From NCBI GenBank assembly GCA_009733575.1, contig ML769475.1, positions 155,162 to 219,161 on the forward strand: a DNA stretch of 64,000 nt. Direction: 5' to 3'. This document shows, piece after piece, positions 1-11,105 of the stretch. Under the pieces are notes generated by a model. It was not told the origin of the DNA and did not search any database. It saw only the letters and a list, made by a program, of their open reading frames with translations. The stretch is from Gymnopus androsaceus JB14 (taxonomy: Eukaryota > Basidiomycota > Agaricomycetes > Agaricales > Omphalotaceae). Position numbers and translations under genes: made by a program. How positions within the stretch are numbered: the first letter of the stretch is position 1; every line of letters begins with the position of its first letter.

Positions 1-2072
1 TTCTGCATCCTAACCGCACTCTCACGCTACCGCTCTCCAGGAAAGAAATCGGGGGAGGTCAAAATGATAAGGAACAATGATATTGTAGAGGCACATCAGG
101 TACGTCTTTATGACACACAATAATTGGGGTCCTTTACGAGTATCTTTCGCTAGTGGGATGCGTCCAGTAACAGCTGGCAGAAGATCGGAGATGTCGTCGA
201 TGCTGTTGGCCAGGGCAGAAAGCAGTTGTATCAAGGCAAAGAATACGATTATGTCTTTGACGTGGATATCCAAGATGGGGTTCCTCCGTTAAAACTGCCT
301 TCAACGTTACAGGTGAGCGATGTCAATACTTCACTGGCTGTCTTGGCTCTAATGATCTTTCTTTTCCCTAGAAAACCCTTTTGCTGCTGCTCAAAGGTTC
401 CTTCACGCCAATGAGCTTCCGCTCACCTATGTCGACGAGGTTGTGAATTTCATCGAGAAAAACACTGCTGGCATCAATCTAGGCTCCAACGAAGACTATG
501 TAGACCCATTTACAGGTACGCGTTACCCATATTGCCGTGCATCAATTCAAGTCTTGTGCCTAACTCTTTATAGGTACCTCAAGATATCGAAGCAGCGCTA
601 ATTCAGCACCGGCTCCATCTTCAGCATCCTCAGCATACGTGGATCCTTACACTGGCGCTTCAAGATACACCGGTAATTCAGCTGCCACCTCAGCCCCTTC
701 AACACCCTCTTCTGCGTTTATGGATCCTTTTACTGGGGCTTCCCGATATTCTGGCGCTCCCCAAACTGCACCCAATCCTCCTCCTTCTGCTACAGTGTCA
801 CGAATTCCAGTGGTAAGCGATATCGCTTTGCTGGCAATCCTCAGACATTTTTCACATTGTATCTTTCTTTCCAGGCGGCGTGGAACCTTTACAAACCTGC
901 TAACGTTCCTTCCATGAGTCACAAGACTTTTGAAATCGATGGTAGGCTACGGGATGAGATAGTGAGTTTCTTCCTCGCATTCATCCAAACGTATCGTGCT
1001 GAAAAGAGAAGTCTACATCGTCACTCGCTCTATATCCCCAAGAAATTGCTTCTTTTGAAGACACATTCGCCTACCTCACTCAAGCCACAGACCCCAAATC
1101 CCAGCGCCCAAAACCTGCTGTACCCACTGCTTCAAACGTCGAAGCTATCATTCAAGTACTCGAACGATGGCCTTCAGCGTCTCTTTACCCAGGTACATTT
1201 GCTCTACAACCTTCTTTCGGTAACAGCTCTGATCGTGTTTTTGATCTAGTTGTGGATCTCAGTCGACTGGTAGCAGCATTTTGTGCAGGGGCTTTCGAGA
1301 CTTCTGCTCTTAAGAGTCGTTTCTTACAAGCTATTCTCGCAGCAGGAGAATGGTCCTCGCCCTGGACTGCTCCACTATTGAAGTCCAGAGAGATCAATAT
1401 CACGTTGGCGCTTAAGACGATGGCGAATATGTTTCAGGAGAGTACGAATGTTGATGGAACATGGGTTAACGATGTGCGTTTTTTTGGTGTATTTTTTTTC
1501 GAATACGACCGCTCACGATGACCTTTTGGTTTAGATTTTGGTTGCTCTGAGCCAATTACCGTATGAACTTTTATTGAAAGCCCAGCGTACCTGTCTAGCT
1601 ACGATTCTTTTCAAGTACGTGCCATTGATGATGTTCTCTGCCTGGGCCGGCTTTGACAACACTCCGTAGCATGTCTTGCACGCAACTTCGCTCTGCGTTC
1701 GACATTCCTCAGCGTCAACAATTTTTCGAGCTGTCTCTAGGGGTAAGTGACGCCTTCCTGAATATACATGTTGAATACTAAACGTACTCGTCTTTTTTAG
1801 ATTTTGAGAAACGAGACGGCAGATTCGGAAACAGTTTACCGTGCGCTGTTCGCTGTGGGAAACACTGTCAGTGGAAGATTTTCAGTCCGTTTTTTTCCAA
1901 GTTCTCGCTCAGACCTATCTCTTTTTAGTTACATGCCCTGAAAACAAGCGGAACGTCGCTGGAGCCAACTCAAATTCAAACTATACGCGACACCCTTCCC
2001 TTACTGTCTCAAAACTTTGCAAGCGAGGCTCGAGTTCAAGAGCTCGCCGCCGAAGTCGCAGCCTTGTTGTAA
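1..2072 (+). CDS. DOA1: Doa1/PLAA ubiquitin-binding protein, C-terminal part (PFU + PUL domains)
   Basis: This is the 3' part of the Cdc48/p97 cofactor Doa1 (Ufd3, Lub1; PLAA in animals), which acts in ubiquitin homeostasis and sorting. The N-terminal WD40 propeller must lie left of the window. The first exon seen encodes KSGEVKMIRNNDIVEAHQ, ending at a donor at 109. The PFU domain follows (KEYDYVFDVDIQDG, then NPFAAAQRFLHANELPLTYV). Next come three linker repeats of the type VDPFTG/VDPYTGASRY/MDPFTGASRY. The PUL armadillo domain begins near 876 (AAWNLYKPANVPSM) and continues through VVDLSRLVAAFCAG and LVALSQLPYELLLKAQR to a stop at 2070-2072. At least eight introns interrupt this part. One base seems to be missing at about 298-302: the reading LPFNVTENPF needs CCTTTC where CCTTC is present. 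I read this as an assembly indel because everything downstream is conserved. Confidence 0.9.
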
Positions 2073-2129
2073 CATATACATACTATACACTGCATGCATA
2101 CAAAACCATTTCCTGTTCACCCCACTCTA

Positions 2130-2449
2130 CTGAAAAAGGTGTTACACATGTTTCCTAAAACCTACATCGTACATATCTACTCATCTCTTTCCTCCTTTGG
2201 GTTTCGGTTGGGTACATAGGGCAGCATGGCATTTTTGACAATTTTCTCCTCTTCATAGACATACACAGTCCTTAGTTTTAAGATATACATATAACAGTGA
2301 TACGGGCTCGATGGATGTAGGTACCTAGTTGAAAAGGACATTGGCATTGCGAAGTCACAAATCAAAAGACGAAATAGTCAGAGTACAGAACGAAAACGAG
2401 GATGGTATACTATCAACATACTGCACGAATACTTCCCCCTCCTCAAATT
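2130..2449. repeat. Left copy of a ~320 bp inverted repeat
   Basis: This stretch reappears in reverse complement at 7602-7918. Shared blocks include the run around GGTGTTACACATGTTTCCTA, the run around TTTGGGTTTCGGTTGGGTAC, and the outer block GTATTCGTGCAGTATGTTGA on the opposite strand. By eye the two copies are roughly 90% identical with short indels. Neither copy has a convincing ORF. The two copies enclose about 5.15 kb containing two secreted-protein genes. They could be terminal repeats of a large element, inverted solo LTRs, or copied 3' flanking sequence. Confidence 0.85.
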
Positions 2450-2777
2450 GCGAGGGTATGTAGCTCCCATTCGACCTTTACATCCATCGATGAGATACTT
2501 GACAGCATTCCTCTTCACAGCTCTGGTATCCGAATCCTGCGAACCCCATGGGTGAGCAGTCTACAAAATTGCCGTCTACGGATTCATCACCTAGTACTCA
2601 ACGCGTGATGTGATTAGCGAAAGTAACTCGAACGAGAGTGTGAGACGAATCCAGAGCTCAGAAAATATATTATATGAATGATGTACACATATGAAACAAC
2701 AAATTCGTAAAACCTAGAGAGAGAACGAAAACTCAGCCATATTATACAAAAAAGCGTAATACCAGTAAGTGGATCCA

Positions 2778-4032
2778 TCAATTCTTGGCGAAACCATAAG
2801 AATCGGTAACGACAAGGTTGTTTTGCGCATCACCATAGTTATCGGCAGTGGATATGTCGGGGACATCGTAGTACTGAAAGACAAGGTTTAGGGTCACTAC
2901 GCTTGTTTAAGACAAGAGTAGGGTGCTTACCAGAGAGCAAGTATAAGTGACGGGAGCATCAGACACAACAGCCCTCCAAATGTTGAAATACTTGCAAGTA
3001 TTTCCATTCGAATCAGCAGCAAGGTTATTGCAAAGGGTGGCACATGCATTGAAGTCGAACTGGGCGAGGAAGTAGAAGGTCTATTGAACAATCAGTGGAA
3101 AATTCGAATGAAAGCGATGAGCAATAACTTACCAAGTAGCTTGGAGCGTTGTTGGCTCCTGGAAGGGGCCCAGAACCGACCTGGGTATAGCCAGAGGGTG
3201 TGGCGCCGATTATAGGTCCAGTTGACTTGGCGTATGCGACGCTGTCTTGGATGTAGTTGGTGTTCCCAGATTCGAGCTGCTGGCCTCCAAAGTTGGTTTT
3301 TTCGGAAGCGGGGTGATACGTCGCCATAAAGAGCGCATTTCAGGTTGGACTGTTCGGAGAATACATAGTCCAATAATGGTTGTTCATTTCGTAATACATG
3401 TTCACATACACTGTTAGATATATAATGGTCAGTTTCGGAACGTAGAAAAAAAAAAACAAGTGTGTTACTGACCGCATTCAGGTACGCTATCGCAAAATTG
3501 AAAGCAGTCTTCGACACTCTGAGGATACACACTAGTGTCGTTAGAGACGAGCTTGTAAGTCAAATAGTAGCTGCCCTCGATTGCTGCGTCGCGGTCATTG
3601 GTGTCGTCGGGGTCGTAGGATCCTGATCCAGAAAAGACCGTCCAATACCCATCATCTGAGCTAGAGTCTCTACGTGTAAGATCACGACGAGAGGTGGTCG
3701 CTGTCGGAATCGTAGCATTGACCAGAGTCCCATTATCAGCAGTCATTGCGGGAGCAGGGACCGGTTGATACGGAGCAGCATCTGCAGATGCACCACCCTT
3801 CTGGTAGACTTGAGTAGCAGCCGCCATGATAGCGGCTACGTCGGTGACGGTGCTATTGTCGGCGGAGGAGTCAGTGGCATTGGTGTCGGTCGTATCGCGG
3901 AGTATGATGCTCGCGGATTCTGAGAAGTGAAAATAAATAAAAGGCTTGTAAAGACAAAAGTCGAGTAAAGAGCTTACCTGAAAATGAGACTGCAAGAGCA
4001 GAAATGGTGATGAGGCGAGAGAAAGAGAACAT
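2778..4032 (-). CDS. Secreted fruit-body-specific-type protein, short paralogue
   Basis: The start MFSFSRLITISALAVSFS is a signal peptide followed at once by an intron. The mature part has a variable Ser/Thr-rich region with a dibasic TSRRDLTRRD segment, then the conserved core: NDRDAAIEGSYYLTYKLVSN, a Cys pair in EDCFQFCDSVPECG, EKTNFGGQQLE, a GPLPGANNAPSYL block, ACATLCNN, CKYFNIWRAV and TYTCSLYYDV. It ends NNLVVTDSYGFAKN, stop at 2778-2780. Five introns were read. The gene at 21893-23592 is a clear paralogue with the same order, but continues for about 170 residues past the matching VTDSRGYAR motif; this copy lacks that module. It resembles what I recall as 'fruit-body specific protein a'; the function is unknown. 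A TATA box lies about 70 bp upstream of the ATG. Confidence 0.82.
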
Positions 4033-4101
4033 GCTTGTAGTAGTACTTAGTAGGGATGTTAGCTAGGGAGCTTGTCGAAATCATCGAGAAAGTTCACGCG
4101 G

Positions 4102-4109
4102 CTTTTATA
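4102..4109 (-). promoter_or_regulatory. TATA box of the short secreted-protein gene
   Basis: The minus strand reads TATAAAAG about 70 bp upstream of the ATG at 4032. The paralogue (21841) and the Gly/His-rich gene (6306) have the same box at a similar distance, which supports it. Confidence 0.6.
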
Positions 4110-4827
4110 CGCAGGAAGCCACAGCCATAGGACTCGATACTCTCCAGTCTCGAAAGCTAAACAGCTCCTATGGCTTCCGCATAGCATTCGTGTCTAAGAA
4201 CCATGCTTGGGAGCCATCGATTCTGGGACTCGGAGAAGAGGCTGTTCCGTCGAGTCTCGGAGCTCGATCCACTGACTGTCAGCGGGGATCTGCAGGTCTT
4301 GTACCTGAAACTAAATCGAAGAAGTACTAACTACTGGAGATGTCAATGCGGACGAAAACAGAAAGAGGTCAAAGCTGTATTTCGCAACCACGTGTCCCTC
4401 GCTTTTTCACTATTGCCATCAGCATCACCAAAACTCTATTTGTATTGCACTCCTTAATGCTAGAAAGACGTACCCAAAAAAAAATAAGCTGGGCATGATT
4501 CGAAACGATCAAGCAATCGCTGAAAACGACCCTATTCATTTTTTAAAAAGCCACCCTATTCATGTTTTTCATGATCAATGAAACAGGCAGTCCGCCAAAT
4601 ATAAGATCCGAGAAAAGGCTGGTAGCGCTGGTCTCTCAAATCGAACAGCCTCAACAATTGTGAAGACATCTGAACCAGGAAAAGCCTAAAGGCCCTGTGG
4701 CCCTACCATACAAATTTAGGGCCGATCGGCCCTACATAGGCCCTACAAGTCTGGGCGCCAAAAGTCCGATCGATAGGTGAGCTCGGAAGTAAAGTATCAC
4801 TTATGGCTCTCTTACGGACGCCGGCCC

Positions 4828-4925
4828 GGGCGGCCACTGCGCGTGGTGCGTTGAGGGAACTACGTTCCCCAAACCCCTCCTTTCGCTGCCGCGAGCCACT
4901 GCGTGGTGCCTCCGCTGCGCGGCTT
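4828..4925 (+). repeat. GC-rich ~100 bp direct repeat, copy 1
   Basis: This copy starts CGGCCACTGCG, contains GGGAACTACGTTCCCC and CGCTGCCGCGAGC, and ends CACTGCGTGGTGC...GCTGCGCGG. The same ordered motifs recur at 5009-5110. Each copy is internally near-palindromic (CCACTGCGTGG, GGGAACTACGTTCCC). Confidence 0.7.
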
Positions 4926-5008
4926 CCCTTTCTTTCTCTCATTTTCCGTCCAAAATATCCAAGTTAAGTAATAAACTATAATTATTGACTCTGATTGCGG
5001 CGCGCCGC

Positions 5009-5110
5009 GACGGCCACTGCGTGGAGCACTGGGAGGAAACTACGTTTCCCCCAGACCCCCTTCCTAACGCTGCCGCGAGCCCACTGCGTGGTGCTTGCGC
5101 TGCGCGGGCC
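5009..5110 (+). repeat. GC-rich ~100 bp direct repeat, copy 2
   Basis: This is the second copy of the 4828-4925 motif, offset by 181 bp: CGGCCACTGCGTGG, GAAACTACGTTTCCCC, CGCTGCCGCGAGCCCACTG and GCTGCGCGGGCC. The complementary changes in the GGGAACTACGTTCCC versus GGAAACTACGTTTCC stem keep the local palindrome intact. Confidence 0.7.
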
Positions 5111-5223
5111 TTTGCTTGCTTTCCTCCTCGACTTAATCGGCGGGAACGGCGGACCGGCGATGAAGATGATCGAGACGATGGGGGCAGGGCCCTAGCTGGG
5201 AACTAATTTTAGGGCCTTTCCTA

Positions 5224-6299
5224 GTACAGAGGTTTAATGGAACAATTGGAGGACCTTCAAACATGAACTGAGTGCAAGCGGCCCACCGCAGTGAAGATCA
5301 ACAAAGAAGGCGTAGAACGAAATAGACAATGTACTCTCCTGTACTAGTTCTCTTTCCCTTGGACTTGTAGTTATAGTGGCGGGTTGATATGGAAATGACC
5401 CAGGTTTTTCACCTATTCGAAATCGCCTCGGTAAAATAGATTGCAATTATCCGGAGCCATCGAATGCTACTACTTACAAGCTTCTATTTCTCGTCCAATT
5501 TATAACATATCTGAATCGAGTCAAAGGAAAATATCTTCAGAGAGGATATAAGCACTGCAGACAGCCAGAGATCTCCGCACGTCGATTATGACAACACGCG
5601 ACGCCGAAGGGATGTATCAGTTTCTTGAACCAGGATTATTCCATTTTTGTGTTGTTCCGATGAGGTAGCTTTAATGAAAATAGCCTAGGCGCCTGCATGG
5701 CGGAGCAACACATCGACCTCATGAAATCTATCCATTCCAGATACCTCTTTGCCACTCCTCATTAACAACACCACAGAGGCGCATCAGTGCATCTTCAAGC
5801 TCGGAACCGAGTGTTAAGCACTTACAGAGCAGCTTAATCCTCTTATGTACTGATATCGTCGCCAAGGAGCATTCTTCGACTTCGACAATGAAGACAAAAA
5901 GTTAGAAGGTGGAGCCAGTGGGCAGACCCAAAGCAGTTTTTCACGGTATGATACTTGGCACAGCCGCCGCAGGAAGGCTACGCACAATCTAAACTGCAAT
6001 GACAGCAAAGCGGCTTATGTACAAATACAGTAATACGATTTCCAAAACGGGCTGCAGTCGGGACGCAGGGGTGCAAGTATTAAATAAACTTATTTACTGC
6101 AAAATTGGCGAATATAGGTGCAGAGGCGTCGTCTGTAGCCAAAACAATGGAATGCCTCAATAATTGAGATGAGCTTCAATTTGGCTACGCTACTCATTTT
6201 GACCGGCTCATTCGACCGTGTGTTTAGATTTCTCTTGGGTGGCGTACCTTTGGTGCATACAACACACTTTCTCCAAACTTGTTTGCCTTTACGCTGGTA
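5224..6299. other. Intergenic stretch without recognisable genes
   Basis: Only short unconvincing ORFs occur here. I see no family motif, repeat pair or RNA gene. The last part is the upstream region of the Gly/His-rich gene. Confidence 0.5.
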
Positions 6300-6305
6300 A
6301 GATGC

Positions 6306-6312
6306 TATAAAA
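6306..6312 (+). promoter_or_regulatory. TATA box of the Gly/His-rich secreted-protein gene
   Basis: TATAAAA lies 94 bp upstream of the ATG at 6400, in the sequence GCTATAAAAGAGG. Confidence 0.55.
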
Positions 6313-6399
6313 GAGGAGGATATTCAGCTAGTGTCTCTCCAAGCACCCAGCTTCCGATACATTTCATCCGATACACTATACAGCCTGCTTCTCAACAAG

Positions 6400-7395
6400 A
6401 TGCGATTTTCTGTAGCTCAAGCCATGGCTCTTCTTGCGCTTTTGACCACTGCTCATGGTCTAAACATCAACAGATTCATCGAGGTTGGTGTTTTGTTTTT
6501 ATTCATGAGGAGCGAGCTGCTAATCGTTGAATAAATCTAGTCTGGCGATATTGCCATCCGAGCTGAAGACAAGTTCCCGGGTGGTGAGGGAGGCTTCGGC
6601 GGCGGTTTTGGGGGCCACAGAGGCGAAGCATGATCATGACGGCCATAGGGGTGGACACAACCGTGATGGCCACAGAGGTGGACACCGTGATGATCATGGT
6701 GCGCTCATTTCCTCCAACTAGATGAGTCTGCGGATATCGCTAAATCATAACATTGCAGGACATGGAAGACACGGTGCTCACGATCACTTCCGTCGCGATG
6801 AGGACGTAGATGATGGGTTCAGGGAGAGTTCATCAGCCTGGGGTACATCGACGAAGATTGAGGACGATGGAGGCTTTGGGGGTCGTGGTATGTCTTGCAT
6901 ATTATAAAGATCTCTACAATGAACACCAACGACACTGTAGGTGGCTTTGGTGAAGGGGGCTTTGGCAGAGGAAGAGACCATGACAGGTTTCCGGGAGGGT
7001 TCGGTGAGCACAGAGTTGGACATCTTCTTTGCGAGAATGGAAGACTGAAGATATAATATCAGGACATGGCTTCGGTGGCTACCGCCGCGCTGAAGAGTCG
7101 GAAGACAAGTTTCCAGGAGGCTTCGGAGGCTTCGGTGGACACAGAGACCACCACAGGGGAGGACACGACCACGACCATGGTAGTACGTGAATTCTTGTTT
7201 GAATCTTTACGAGAGTGAAAGACTAAAAATATTGTCTCAGGACACGGACATCATTTCGGGGGTTATCGTCGCGCTGAAGAGTCGGAAGACAAGTTCCCTG
7301 GAGGCTTTGGTGGATTCGGTGGGCACAGAGACCACCACAGGGGTGATGACCACAGGCACGGCTTCTTTCCCTTTCCCTTTGCTCGCGAGGAGTGA
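6400..7395 (+). CDS. Secreted Gly/His/Phe-rich modular repeat protein
   Basis: The start MRFSVAQAMALLALLTTAHG is a signal peptide. After exon 1 the protein is built from exon-sized modules of the form RAEESEDKFPGGFGGFGGHR followed by His/Asp-rich HDHDGHRGG-type spacers. The modules lie in exons at about 6541-6699, 6760-6888, 6940-7003, 7063-7180 and 7241-7395, and the end is FFPFPFAREE. The introns between modules are phase 1, so modules can be gained or lost without breaking the frame. The composition suggests a wall or extracellular-matrix protein, perhaps metal-binding through histidines, but no function is established. In exon 2 the frame breaks at about 6627-6632 (GGHRGE, then HDHDGHRGG one base out), giving a stop at 6632-6634. 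This is a 1-nt insertion, either a real lesion or a sequencing error. Confidence 0.75.
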
Positions 7396-7601
7396 AGAAG
7401 CAGCTGAATAGCTGGGAACCCTTTTCATTGATCTCTCCTTTTTCAATCATCTTGTACAATAGTCGCCTCGAAAGCGAAGTGAACGTCTATATAAACCACA
7501 TAATGAGATATGTATTATTCAGAGAGATAAACAAACGCCTTACTGAAATCCATGGGAGAAATGATAATCGTTACAAGTTGGACGAAACAAAATTCCTGGG
7601 G

Positions 7602-7918
7602 TAATTGGAGGGGGAACTATTCGTGCAGTATGTTGATAATACCATCTTCGTTTTCGTTCTGTCCTCTGCCTATTTCGTCTCTTGATTTATGACTTAGCAA
7701 TGCCAATGTCCTTTTGACTAGGTACCTACATCCATCGAGCCCGTATCACTGTTATATGTATATCTCAAAAAACTAAGGACTGTGTATGTCTATAAGAGGA
7801 GAAAATGTCAAAAATGCCATGCTGCCCTATGTACCCAACCGAAACCCAAAGGAGGAAAGAGATGAGTAGATATGTACGATGTGGTATTAGGAAACATGTG
7901 TGTAACACCTTTTTGAGT
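7602..7918. repeat. Right copy of the ~320 bp inverted repeat
   Basis: Reverse-complement partner of 2130-2449. It begins about 207 bp after the stop of the Gly/His-rich gene and ends about 115 bp before the 3' end of the MFS gene. Small indels and substitutions separate the copies. Confidence 0.85.
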
Positions 7919-8033
7919 ATCGCTGTACAGTAAAATATTCATCGCAAAAATCTTATAACCGTCGTAATTCCCTATCATCAGTTCTTCTGCTAATAACACT
8001 GCGTTCCGAACTGGGTCGTACTAACATCAGGTT

Positions 8034-10040
8034 TCAGGACCTTGCGGTCCTCCTCTCCAAAACACGGTAACCTGTACCCAAAGAGCTTACTAGGAGTGTC
8101 AGTCCTGTAAACATTATGAGAGGGCCCTGCAACGAACAAATTGCATTCAGATGTAATTGGACGTCGACACGACAGTGTCATAGAACTTACATAACCCTCA
8201 AACCCATACGCGGCCGCATGCGATTTATTCGTCAAGTACCACGGATGAAGTAATCCTGATGCAATCGGAGCAGATAAAACGTTTCCAATACCCCGGCCTG
8301 TTGTTCATTATTAGTATCCCTATTACATTGTTAGATATGGGGAGGAATCTTACCTGCTACAAAGATACCCATGAGCGTTGACGCCTGCCGAGGATCATCT
8401 CCATCCGCTGTAGCCACGAATCGAGGCCACAATGCACTCCAGCTCTGTGCGAGGAAGCCATAGACACAGGCAAACGTGAGGAGGGGAGCAAGGCTCTCAG
8501 TGAATCCCCAGAGGAAGAACACGGAGAGAGCAGAGCCGAGGGATGATAACAGGATAGACCATCGGACATCAAGTAGGTCGGAGAGCCATCCGAGGAAGAC
8601 GAGACCTGGGACCGAGGCACCTATTCAAGCGGTGAGATTCTGGTATGGTATTAGCCCTTGAACTCACCATTGATAAAGGCAAGTGCAAGAGTTCCCGAGG
8701 TGGTTCCAAGTTTGAGATCCGAAGCGAACGCTGAGACAGAAATGAGACCACTGGAGGCCTGAAATAATTGATATACGCACTTGGAAGATACAGGGAAGGC
8801 AGGAAACTTCCTAATCCTTGAAGTATGTTTGCCGCAAACAGAATCCAGAAGGGACTGTACGTCAGAAATCTGGTATTGATCGCTCGCACGTCTACGACTT
8901 GTGCGACCGGGAGCCGAGGCTTGAGAAACGGTAAACAAGGGATCGAAAAGACGAGGAAAGCGACAGCCTAGGAATAGAAGATGCGGGGTTACAGTGAGCT
9001 ACTAAACTATCAAAAAATCTCACGTACTAGGGAAAGCAAGGTAGTTTTCCGACCGTATTTGTTGAGCAGGTTTTCAACGAGGAAAGGAGTTATCACTCCT
9101 CCTACACCTACGAAAGTCATTAATGCTTGTCCAAACAAAGCATGTGTAGTATACCTGTGCCAGAGAATATAACTCCGTTTGCCTGAACATCGAAATTCTG
9201 GATCAGAGAAGGTATCAAAAGAAGCGGGGAAGGCTTACCAGGCCTTTCTTCTTTGAGAACCACTCGAAAAGATAGGTTGACATTGGGAAATAGAGTAAAC
9301 CTGTCCAAATGAGTCTTCCTATCGTACCAGGAGCATCTAGATGGACCTACTTCCACCCAATGAATACATTATACCCTGCGTGATGATCAACTGCCAAATC
9401 TTCGTCGAGAACGCTGCTCCAACCAACCCCGACACGCAAAGCACAACACCCAAAATCATCGCGTTTCGTTTGTGCCAAGGGTATCTATTGATGACAAGTA
9501 GAACGATTGGGGAAGTGAGATACAGTAAGCCACTTGACAGTGATCCGACGAGGGCCAGCGAGGTGGATGAGTCATTTTTGAAGGTCGGGTCTGTCGTATA
9601 GAAATTGAGGAAGACTCCGTAGGAGAAGGGGAATGACCTTTGTACAGGTCAAGTCCAGGGATTGCATCAACTGGTCAAGGAACATACCAAACTAAGAGTT
9701 CGATAAACCATGCGCTGAAAAGGTAGGCCCAAGCATGGAATCCACCATCCTAGATTTCCCATTCATTAGTTCAATGTAGTAAGAAGCCCCTAGACTTGGT
9801 CATCGTACCATCGGCGGCAGGGAAACTGCATTTTCTGGTTCATTTTCGAGTATCGCGCCTTGAGAATGGGTCGAAGTATGTGATACAGGCCTACTGAGTT
9901 CGATTTCGGGTCTTTTTCTGCGTGCGTGAGATCAGGATTAGAAGTACCGAGTCCAAGATTCTAACTTACCGATCATTCACGATAGCAGAACTGGATGCAC
10001 CAAGAGGAGCGAGTTCGATGCTAGAGGATGAGTAGTTCAT
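8034..10040 (-). CDS. Major facilitator superfamily transporter, monocarboxylate-transporter-like
   Basis: The start is MNYSSSSIELAPLG. A cytoplasmic N-terminus leads into PPMDGGFHAWAYLFSAWF, the typical first-helix region of fungal MCT-like MFS proteins, followed by PFSYGVFLNFYTTDP. Later helices include SLALVGSLSSGLLYLTSPIV, AMILGVVLCVSGLVGAAFST, the central-loop segment YLFEWFSKKKGLASGVIFSG, GVGGVITPFLVENLLNKYG, and SPFWILFAANILQGLGSFLP. The last helix is PLIMFTGLTLLVSSLGTGYR, giving about twelve membrane spans in all. The tail RVLERRTARS ends at 8034-8036. About ten short introns were read. The substrate cannot be told from sequence. The next gene starts divergently 136 bp away at 10176, so the two may share a promoter region. 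Confidence 0.85.
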
Positions 10041-10175
10041 TGTCAAAGTGGAAGGAGAGTTTTTCACTGGTGAATGACTCGTTGGCGATGAATGATCGGC
10101 CTCGGCCAAATGAGCGCGATGAGGCGCTTATGTATTCCTTACCTTTTCAGGTAACCGTCACGATCAGAATCCGAT

Positions 10176-10963
10176 ATGCTCGTCGCGAAAGTTTACATTC
10201 TTCGACATGGGGAAACAAACGAAAACAGAGCACATATCATCCAAGGTCAACTAGATACGCTGCTCAATGAGGCTGGAAGGAAGCAGGCAGAAATGGCTGT
10301 AGATCTTTTCAGGGATGTGGACCTTGATTTCGCTTTAACCAGCGATCTGCAGAGAGCAGTAGAGGTGAGTTTACTGGTAAGTTACAGTGAGGGTTCTGAA
10401 GCTAAAATAACGTTCAGACTACTGAGATTATCTTGAAAGACCATCCTAAACGCGACAGCATTACACTGGTTAAAGATAAGAATCTTCGAGAACGTGCAAG
10501 TCATTATCTATTTCTCGATGTAGGTTTTGGCTGACTTGCCATAAATTCAAAGTGCTTTGGGAAACTAGAAGGACTTCCCATTTCAGCTAAACGAGCACAA
10601 ACTGGGCTAGATGAGACAGCAGAAAATATCCAGATATTCTTGAATCGCGCTTTGACTTGGTGGGATACGCAAATAGTCGATGGTTTGACCAAAGCTCCAG
10701 GCAAGAAACCTCATCAAGTTTTGGTTGTCTCACATGGAGGCTTCATCAGTGCTTTGGTGAAGAATCTAATATCGAGCGGTAGAGTCAAAGCAGAAGCAGA
10801 GATAACGAATTGGATTTGTTTTAATGTGTCTGTCACGACGATAGAGGTGGAGGAGAATTCAGAGGCAAGGCTGGTGAGGTACTCGGATGTGCAGCACTTG
10901 AAGGTGGATGAGCTCGTATCATACAACGCTGACGTAGTAAAGGCAGCAGAAGGGCTTCTGTAG
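10176..10963 (+). CDS. Histidine phosphatase (phosphoglycerate mutase / TIGAR-like)
   Basis: The N-terminus MLVAKVYILRHGETNENR holds the catalytic RHG motif with the phosphorylated histidine. NEAGRKQAEMA and TSDLQRAVE follow, then LRERCFGKLEG, the second conserved block of the family. The second catalytic histidine is in QVLVVSHGGFISALV. This order fits the TIGAR/fructose-2,6-bisphosphatase-like branch of small histidine phosphatases; the substrate is uncertain. Exons are 10176-10364, 10418-10495 and 10553-10963. Intron 2 has a GC donor (CGT|GCAAGT), and splicing there restores the conserved RERCFG motif. An adjacent GT in GTGCAAGT would break the frame, so a GC-AG intron is the better reading. 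Confidence 0.88.
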
Positions 10964-11105
10964 AGGGCGCTTACCTCCGATCGGAGCCACGCAGCGCCCG
11001 GTATTTTTCTTGGCACTGCATCGCCTTTTTTAGACTTTTGAATTGTCTCTCAACAGCTTTTCGCATATATACGCTCATTCCTTTATTGAATTCTATCTTC
11101 GCCAT

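Larger units (their letters stand above)
4688..5219. mobile_element. Candidate non-autonomous DNA element (MITE-like), GC-rich
   Basis: The segment opens with AAAGGCCCT and closes with the exact reverse complement AGGGCCTTT. Further GGCCCT motifs lie just inside both ends (AGGGCCGATCGGCCCT on the left, CAGGGCCCTAG on the right). The interior is strongly GC-rich compared with its AT-rich flanks and carries an internal duplication. ORFs across it look like chance products of GC-rich sequence. No clear target-site duplication could be fixed (CCT on both sides at best), so the borders are tentative. Confidence 0.45.

Noticed and set aside
4703..5206. ORFs in the GC-rich segment (for example 73-79 codons, both strands)
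   Set aside because: Arg/Ala/Pro-rich translations in several frames at once are typical of GC-rich non-coding DNA; the repeat and hairpin structure explains the sequence better.
8331..8938. Separate small membrane proteins suggested by short minus-strand ORFs
   Set aside because: They are exons, in different frames, of the single MFS gene 8034-10040.
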